A DNA stretch of 10,393 nt from an uncultured Eubacterium sp. (GTDB taxonomy: Bacteria > Bacillota > Clostridia > Lachnospirales > Lachnospiraceae), in NCBI GenBank assembly GCA_900547255.1, contig URGC01000088.1, positions 1 to 10,393 on the forward strand, given 5' to 3'. How positions within the stretch are numbered: the stretch's first letter is position 1; every line of letters begins with the position of its first letter. Of this stretch, positions 5,241-10,393 are shown piece by piece. The notes beneath the pieces are model-generated. The model saw only the letters and a list, made by a program, of their open reading frames with translations. It did no database searches and was not told where the DNA came from. The translations under genes and the position numbers were made by a program.

Positions 5241-5798
5241 CTATTGCTCTGCTGCCTGATGGCATTTCTCGATAACATTTTTCTTATTAAGCTTTATCTG
5301 ATAAGGCGATAACTTTTTCTCTGCCATCTCTATAAATCCTTCTGCACTATCGCCGAGGCATCTGTAAGGTATAACATTAGCCCTGACTGCTGTTATATAC
5401 AATATAATACTTCTGCCTGTTGATTTCATCTTGAAGATATCTTCCCACAGAAGTTCTTCTGATACATCATTCTGGCTGAGTGTAATCTTCTCCTCTGTCA
5501 CTGTATATTTTACAGGGTCAGAAAATGCTTTGACAGACTTCATCTGCTTCTTGACTTTCAGAAGCATGCCAATCGGTGTATACACTGTGAAAAACAAGCC
5601 AAAAAACGCCATCATCAATGTGTATGCCACATTATAATTGCCAAATGATAAAACGCATATAACCAGACAGATTATACCGAATATAAGGCTTGCTATACCG
5701 CTGAAGCTGTGATAATTATGATATATTTTAAAATTCATCAGGTCTTTTTCTTTAATATCAGTCTCAAAAGACACGCTTTCAACTGTTTTATTATCCAT
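5241..5798 (-). CDS. YcxB-like two-helix membrane protein
   Basis: The 185-residue product has a polar N-terminus, two hydrophobic segments (about 33-52 and 57-80) and then a soluble domain, presumably in the cytoplasm. In that domain, alternating strands lead to LLWEDIFKMKSTGRSIILYI (positions 116-135), followed by VIPYRCLGD (142-150). A W-x-D-I-x-K...Y-I sequence after a two-helix hairpin, plus an IPxR-like segment, is the pattern of the YcxB-like family, which has a PH-like fold and no known biochemical role. No signal peptide cleavage site is evident. GGAGG lies ten bases before the ATG. The gene lies 21 bases after tex and 21 before tsaE, so it should be on the same transcript. Why it sits in a tRNA-modification operon is unknown. 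Confidence 0.85.
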   Translation of the reverse strand: MDNKTVESVSFETDIKEKDLMNFKIYHNYHSFSGIASLIFGIICLVICVLSFGNYNVAYTLMMAFFGLFFTVYTPIGMLLKVKKQMKSVKAFSDPVKYTVTEEKITLSQNDVSEELLWEDIFKMKSTGRSIILYITAVRANVIPYRCLGDSAEGFIEMAEKKLSPYQIKLNKKNVIEKCHQAAEQ

Positions 5799-5819
5799 CG
5801 CTAAACAACCTCCGTGATA

Positions 5820-8117
5820 TTAACGCATGAACTTAGATAATCCGCCAAGATTAAGTCCATCTTTCTTCTTAGAAGCTCTGTTATCGTTCTTTCTGTTCTG
5901 CTGTCCACCCTTCTGTCCCTGTGGTCTGTTAGCAGCTATCTTTCTGTTGGCAGCTTCCTTCTCATCAAGAATCATTGAAAGAGATATTCTTGCCTTAGGA
6001 ACATCTACTTCCATAACTCTTACATCAACAATATCTCCAACACTGACAACGTCAAGAGGATGCTCAACTCTTCTGTCTGCGCACATCTGTGATATATGCA
6101 CAAGTCCGTCCTGATGTACCCCTATATCGACAAATGCTCCGAAATCAATAACATTTCTTACAGTACCTTTAAGTATCATGCCCGGTGTAAGATCTTTCAT
6201 ATCAAGAACGTCCTTACGAAGAATTGGCTTAGGCATCTCTTCTCTTGGGTCTCTGCCCGGCTTCTCTAATTCCTTAACGATATCTTCAAGAGTCACTTGT
6301 CCTATGCCAAGCTTCTCTGTCATCTCTTTCATATCTTTAATCTTGCTCTTGAGTCCGATAAGTTCTCCCGAACTGATTGAATTAATATCATATCCAAGTA
6401 ATTCAAGAAGCTTGGTTGCAGCCTCATAACTCTCTGGATGCACACTTGTAGCATCAAGCGGATTATCTCCACCGCTTATTCTCATGAATCCGGCACACTG
6501 CTCGAATGCCTTAGGTCCAAGCTTCGCAACCTTTAAAAGCTGCTTTCTGTTAGTAAATCTTCCGTTAGTCTCTCTGTAGTCAACAATGTTCTTGGCAACA
6601 GCCTTAGAGATTCCTGAAATATATTCAAGAAGTGATGCTGATGCTGTATTAAGGTCAACACCAACTTTATTAACACTGTCCTCAACAACACCTGTAAGTG
6701 TCTCTGAGAGCTTCTTCTGATTGCAGTCGTGCTGATACTGTCCAACTCCTATCGATTTAGGGTCAATCTTAACAAGCTCCGCAAGCGGATCCTGTACTCT
6801 TCTTGCTATTGATACTGCACTTCTCTGGGCAACGTCAAAATCAGGGAATTCTTCTGTTGCAAGCTTACTTGCAGAATATACTGATGCGCCAGCCTCATTA
6901 GTTATAACATAATCCACATTAGTAAGGTTCATCTCTTTAATCATATCCGCAATTATCTGCTCTGATTCTCTTGAAGCTGTACCATTACCGCATGAAATAA
7001 GTGTTATGCCATATTTGTCGATTAACTTCTTAACCTCTGCCTTTGCCTCTGCAACCTTGTTGTGCGGCATTGTAGGGTATATAACCTTAGTATCAAGAAC
7101 TTTTCCTGTAGGGTCAACAACAGCAAGCTTACAGCCCGTTCTAAATGCCGGGTCCCATCCAAGTACAACCTTGCCGGCGATTGGTGGCTGTAAAAGAAGC
7201 TGTTCGAGGTTCTTGCCGAATACCTTAATTGCTCCATCTTCCGCTGTGTCTGTTAGGATATTCCTGATTTCTCTGTCTATCGCAGGTGCAATAAGTCTGT
7301 CATATGCATCTTTAATCGCATCTTTGATATATGGTGTTGTATACTCGTTATCTGAAGTTATTATGTTCTTTTCCAGATATCTCTCAATTCTTTCCTCTGG
7401 CGCTTCTATCTTGACTGTGAGGAACTTCTCTGCCTCACCTCTGTTGATTGCAAGTATTCTGTGTCCCGGAATTGTCGCTATAGCCTCTGAGAAATCATAA
7501 TAATTCTCATATACAGACTCTGCCTTCTCATCCTTGGCAACAGATACAATCTTGCCCTCTTTCATAGTTATGTCTCTTATATATGTTCTGTAATCAGCAA
7601 CATCTGATATCTGCTCCGCAATTATATCTAACGCGCCGGCAATTGCCTCCTGCTCGTCAGCAACTTCCTTGCCCTCCTCTGCACTGATATAATCTCTTGC
7701 AGCCACTGTTATGTCCTCTGTTGCATTCTGAGCCATGATATATTCAGCAAGAGGCTCTAATCCCTTCTCCTTGGCAATTGTAGCTCTTGTTCTTCTCTTC
7801 TGCTTATATGGTCTGTAAAGGTCTTCTACAAGCACCATTGTCTCAGCGGCAATAATTTTGTTTTTAAGCTCATCAGTAAGCTTCCCCTGCTCCTCTATGC
7901 TTGCAAGCACCTGCTCTTTTCTATCTTCGAGATTACGGAGATATCTCAATCTCTCATCTAAATTTCTAAGCTGTTCATCATTGAGTGAACCTGTAACTTC
8001 TTTTCTGTATCTGGCTATGAACGGAATTGTACATCCCTCATCTATAAGCTTTACAGCTGCTTCAACCTGCGAAGCTTTTACCTCAAGTTCCTCAGCAATT
8101 TTCTTAAGAATATCCAT
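5820..8117 (-). CDS. tex: Tex-family S1 RNA-binding transcription accessory protein
   Basis: Tex is a cytosolic nucleic-acid-binding protein related to eukaryotic Spt6 and linked to transcription. The 765-residue product has the full architecture: a helical N-terminal domain with IPFIARYRKEVTG (31-43), a YqgF-like RNase H fold starting near VVLGWDPAFRTGCKLAVVD (317-335), helix-hairpin-helix motifs with VGVDLNTASASLL (485-497) and ISGISKAVAKNIV (500-512), and an S1 domain (about 646-716) with FGAFVDIGVHQDGLVHIS (659-676). The last 45 or so residues are basic and Q/N-rich and are probably disordered. AAGGAG lies eight bases before the ATG. It is the first gene of the long operon and has a good promoter about 30 bases upstream. 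Its molecular job in Firmicutes is not settled. Confidence 0.95.
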   Translation of the reverse strand: MDILKKIAEELEVKASQVEAAVKLIDEGCTIPFIARYRKEVTGSLNDEQLRNLDERLRYLRNLEDRKEQVLASIEEQGKLTDELKNKIIAAETMVLVEDLYRPYKQKRRTRATIAKEKGLEPLAEYIMAQNATEDITVAARDYISAEEGKEVADEQEAIAGALDIIAEQISDVADYRTYIRDITMKEGKIVSVAKDEKAESVYENYYDFSEAIATIPGHRILAINRGEAEKFLTVKIEAPEERIERYLEKNIITSDNEYTTPYIKDAIKDAYDRLIAPAIDREIRNILTDTAEDGAIKVFGKNLEQLLLQPPIAGKVVLGWDPAFRTGCKLAVVDPTGKVLDTKVIYPTMPHNKVAEAKAEVKKLIDKYGITLISCGNGTASRESEQIIADMIKEMNLTNVDYVITNEAGASVYSASKLATEEFPDFDVAQRSAVSIARRVQDPLAELVKIDPKSIGVGQYQHDCNQKKLSETLTGVVEDSVNKVGVDLNTASASLLEYISGISKAVAKNIVDYRETNGRFTNRKQLLKVAKLGPKAFEQCAGFMRISGGDNPLDATSVHPESYEAATKLLELLGYDINSISSGELIGLKSKIKDMKEMTEKLGIGQVTLEDIVKELEKPGRDPREEMPKPILRKDVLDMKDLTPGMILKGTVRNVIDFGAFVDIGVHQDGLVHISQMCADRRVEHPLDVVSVGDIVDVRVMEVDVPKARISLSMILDEKEAANRKIAANRPQGQKGGQQNRKNDNRASKKKDGLNLGGLSKFMR

Positions 8118-8154
8118 TATCTATTCTCCTTAACCCTTATACATATTCCGTACT

Positions 8155-8183
8155 ATTATACCAATTCGTCATGCATTAATCAA
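8155..8183 (-). promoter_or_regulatory. Sigma-A promoter of the tex-to-ispD operon
   Basis: On the minus strand -35 TTGATT (8183-8178), a 17-base spacer and a perfect -10 TATAAT (8160-8155) are visible. TGG directly before the -10 gives an extended -10 motif. The predicted start is near 8148, leaving a leader of about 30 bases with an AAGGAG site before tex. No operator or riboswitch fits in so short a leader. I see no other clear promoter before the ispD end. Confidence 0.75.
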
Positions 8184-8210
8184 CCTCGCCCGTGTCAGAT
8201 TAACGAAACA

Positions 8211-8240
8211 GACCCCGGCAGCCTGTAAGCCGCCGGGGTC
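8211..8240 (-). terminator. Terminator after the aspartate kinase gene
   Basis: A GC-rich hairpin lies 14 bases after the stop at 8255. GACCCCGGC (8240-8232) pairs perfectly with GCCGGGGTC (8219-8211), and three further inner pairs leave a 6-base loop. The following minus-strand sequence TGTTTCGTT is only a weak T tract, so termination may be incomplete. It lies about 28 bases upstream of the tex promoter -35 box. Confidence 0.75.
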
Positions 8241-8254
8241 ATAAATTTTAATAA

Positions 8255-9577
8255 TTAATTATTCTCTTCTGGAACGAATACATTGTAGATTGTCTTGATT
8301 GCATCCTCAAAGTATCTGTTTCTTACGCCGATGATGATGTTAAGCTCTGAAGAACCCTGGTCAATCATCTTAATGTTAATCTTAGCCTTTGCAAGTGCTG
8401 AGAATATATTAGCAGCGATACCTGAGTTATTCTTCATTCCTCGTCCAACAACAGCTATAAGGGCAAGGTCTGATTCAAGCTCTATAGTATCAGGATTAAC
8501 AGCTCTGTGAAGCTCTGCTAATACTTTCTGCTCCTTCTCAACGAATTCATCCTGATGAACGAATACTGTCATTGTATCGATACCTGATGGCATATGCTCA
8601 AATGATATACCATTGTCCTCGAATACCTGAAGAACTTTTCTTCCAAATCCTATCTCTGAGTTCATCATATCTTTATCGATACCGATTGATACGAAGCCCT
8701 TCTTACCTGCAATACCTGTTATAATGCAGTCAGGTCTGTTACATGTTGTCTCAACAATCATAGTACCCTTATCCTGTGGCGCATTAGTATTACGGATATT
8801 GATTGGAATTCCCTCTTTTCTTACTGGGAATATAGCTGATTCATGAAGAACTGATGCGCCCATGTATGAAAGCTCACGAAGTTCCTTATATGTTATGACT
8901 TCGATTGACTTAGGATTCTTAACTATTCTTGGGTCTGCTGCCATGAATCCAGATACATCTGTCCAGTTCTCATATACGTCTGCCTTAATAGCTCTTGCAA
9001 CTATTGAACCTGTGACATCTGAACCACCTCTTGAGAATGTCTTAACCTTACCATCTGGCATAGCTCCATAAAAGCCAGGTATAACTGCGCTCTCAACGCC
9101 CTGGAGTCTCTGTGCTAACACGTCATTAGTCTTTTCTGAATCAAATTCTCCATCTTTATTAAAGCAGATTACTGTCGCAGCATCAATGAATTCATAGCCC
9201 AGATAATTAGCCATGATGATACCGTTAAGATACTCACCTCTTGATGCAGCGTAATCAGAACCAGCCTTAGACTCGAAATTCTTCTTGATTGTCTCAAACT
9301 GCTCTTTTAAAGAAAGCTTAAGACCAAGTCCCTTGATGATTTCATTGTATCTTTCCTCGATTGCCTTTAATGACTTGTCAAATACCTTGCCAGACTCTGC
9401 CTCAGCATAACATTTGTAAAGCATATCTGTAACCTTAGTATCATCTGAGAATCTCTTTCCCGGTGCTGATGGCACAACAAATCTTCTGCTCTCCTCAGCA
9501 CGTATGATATTGCCGACCTTCTTGAACTGCTCTGCACTTGCAAGTGAACTTCCACCAAACTTAACTACTTTTACCAT
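8255..9577 (-). CDS. lysC: Aspartate kinase (single-function, two ACT domains)
   Basis: Aspartate kinase phosphorylates L-aspartate, the first step toward lysine, threonine, methionine and diaminopimelate. The 440-residue product starts with the kinase motif VKFGGSSLA (5-13) and contains FSRGGSDVTGSIVA (181-194) and WTDVSGFMAADPRIV (205-219). Two C-terminal ACT regions follow, around 294-350 (FVSIGIDKDMMN) and 371-435 (LALIAVVGRGMKNNSG). These are expected to bind amino-acid effectors. KVVKFGGSS followed by RRFVVPSAPGKR (31-42) is a form I associate with Clostridia. Next to homoserine dehydrogenase, it may be the threonine-responsive type, like Bacillus YclM/ThrD, rather than the lysine-responsive one, so the symbol is provisional. 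GGGAG lies seven bases before the ATG. The gap to hom is 35 bases. Confidence 0.93.
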   Translation of the reverse strand: MVKVVKFGGSSLASAEQFKKVGNIIRAEESRRFVVPSAPGKRFSDDTKVTDMLYKCYAEAESGKVFDKSLKAIEERYNEIIKGLGLKLSLKEQFETIKKNFESKAGSDYAASRGEYLNGIIMANYLGYEFIDAATVICFNKDGEFDSEKTNDVLAQRLQGVESAVIPGFYGAMPDGKVKTFSRGGSDVTGSIVARAIKADVYENWTDVSGFMAADPRIVKNPKSIEVITYKELRELSYMGASVLHESAIFPVRKEGIPINIRNTNAPQDKGTMIVETTCNRPDCIITGIAGKKGFVSIGIDKDMMNSEIGFGRKVLQVFEDNGISFEHMPSGIDTMTVFVHQDEFVEKEQKVLAELHRAVNPDTIELESDLALIAVVGRGMKNNSGIAANIFSALAKAKINIKMIDQGSSELNIIIGVRNRYFEDAIKTIYNVFVPEENN

Positions 9578-9612
9578 TTTTACTCTCCCTTATATCTAAT
9601 TATTCTATCTGA

Positions 9613-10393
9613 TTATTTAAGAACAGTCTTATCAATTCTTATTCTGTTAATCATATCAAAGCTTGCAATTGTCTCGTTGAATGCCATCTCTGTCATATCT
9701 TCTGTCACGAAACCAAATTCTCCGACAACGCCGTCAACTGTCACAATATCAACATCGCCAAATGCCTCTCTTACTGCATCAGCATCTTTATCAGGGTCGC
9801 CCTTAACTCTTACGAAGAAGCTTCTTACCTCATCATCTGTTGAGCCAAGCTCAAGCTTTGTCTTAGCCCATACTGTCATGACATTAGTGCCCTTATGCTT
9901 AACACAGTCAACCACATCTGCAACTACTGCACTGGCTGTTGGAAGCTTACCGGCTCCTGCTCCGAAGAACATAACATTGCCAAGTACATTACCATTAACG
10001 TATATTCCGTTAAGAACATCATTAACATTATATAATGGATGAGTGCTGTCAATCATGAATGGTGCTGTTATGACATATACCTTTCCATCCTTCTTATAGC
10101 TTGTTGCGAGAAGCTTAATAACGCATCCGAGCTCCTCTGCATACTTGAAATCTGTTGTTGTTATCTTAGATATTCCCTCTGTTGTGACCTCTTCAAAATG
10201 AACTGTAGAGCCACACGCAAGTGATGTAAGGATTGCAATCTTACGACATGCATCATATCCTTCAACATCTGCCTCAGGATTACGCTCAGCATAACCGAGC
10301 TCCTGCGCTTCTTTCAGAGTATCCTCATATGAGCTTCCCTCTCTGCTCATCTTAGTGAGGATATAGTTAGTTGTTCCATTAAGAATACCTGTT
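9613..10393 (-). CDS. hom: Homoserine dehydrogenase, C-terminal part (cut by window edge)
   Basis: Homoserine dehydrogenase reduces aspartate semialdehyde to homoserine with NAD(P)H, at the branch to threonine and methionine. The reading frame is open to the right edge, so the start and NAD(P)-binding domain lie outside. About 259 residues are visible. They begin with the conserved GILNGTTNYILTKM, so the Met at 10350 is internal and not the start. Then come EADVEGYDACRK, with the expected catalytic Asp and Lys, the HPLYNVNDVLNG segment and GAGAGKLPTASAVVAD. The C-terminal portion after about 9880 resembles a diverged ACT domain (FFVRVKGDP...). Adding the missing part gives roughly 430 residues, normal for the ACT-bearing form. 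It is followed after 35 bases by aspartate kinase, which points to an operon. Confidence 0.93.
   Translation of the reverse strand, partial: TGILNGTTNYILTKMSREGSSYEDTLKEAQELGYAERNPEADVEGYDACRKIAILTSLACGSTVHFEEVTTEGISKITTTDFKYAEELGCVIKLLATSYKKDGKVYVITAPFMIDSTHPLYNVNDVLNGIYVNGNVLGNVMFFGAGAGKLPTASAVVADVVDCVKHKGTNVMTVWAKTKLELGSTDDEVRSFFVRVKGDPDKDADAVREAFGDVDIVTVDGVVGEFGFVTEDMTEMAFNETIASFDMINRIRIDKTVLK

Noticed and set aside
7006..7500. Plus-strand open frame of 164 codons opposite tex
   Set aside because: It is antisense to a well-conserved Tex coding region, has no ribosome binding site or promoter, and its composition is that of a shadow frame.
1..10393. Mobile elements, CRISPR arrays, phage or defence genes
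   Set aside because: I saw no transposase, integrase, regularly spaced repeats, att-like duplication with an integrase, or toxin-antitoxin pair. The tRNA-Ser 3' end has no integrated element next to it.

Overview
The window looks like housekeeping chromosome from a low- to mid-GC Firmicute, most likely a Clostridia member close to Lachnospiraceae. The support is AGGAGG-type ribosome binding sites, a tRNA gene without an encoded CCA, sigma-A style promoters with 17-base spacers, and RNase Z, aspartate kinase and small membrane proteins that resemble forms I know from that family. Every gene I can support lies on the minus strand, so transcription runs from the right edge (10393) to the left edge (1).

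In transcription order: (1) the 3' part of homoserine dehydrogenase (hom, cut by the right edge) and an aspartate kinase form an aspartate-pathway unit that ends at a GC-rich hairpin near 8211-8240. (2) A sigma-A promoter at 8155-8183 starts a tight run of nine genes: tex, a YcxB-like membrane protein, tsaE, tsaB, rimI, rnz, a membrane-anchored protein of unknown function, tsaD and ispD. Gaps are 35 bases or less, several genes touch or overlap, and I see no internal terminator. (3) tRNA-Ser(UGA) has its own promoter, whose -35 box overlaps the ispD stop codon, and its own terminator. (4) A second strong promoter follows, then a leader that resembles the start of a Firmicute ribosomal RNA operon. 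A 16S rRNA gene probably begins just beyond the left edge.

The central operon is largely about tRNA. TsaD, TsaB and TsaE make up the threonylcarbamoyl-transfer part of t6A37 synthesis (TsaC/Sua5 is not here), RimI is the usual linked acetyltransferase, and RNase Z trims the 3' ends of CCA-less tRNA precursors such as the tRNA-Ser next door. Tex is a nucleic-acid-binding protein and IspD belongs to the MEP isoprenoid pathway.

I found no mobile element, CRISPR array, phage gene or clearly new system. The most unusual point is a pair of about 40-base near-repeats on either side of the tRNA-Ser gene. Each carries the A/T-rich upstream region and -35 box of a stable-RNA promoter, and one of them also encodes the C-terminus of IspD. 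The two uncharacterised membrane proteins inside the tRNA operon are the best candidates for undescribed function.
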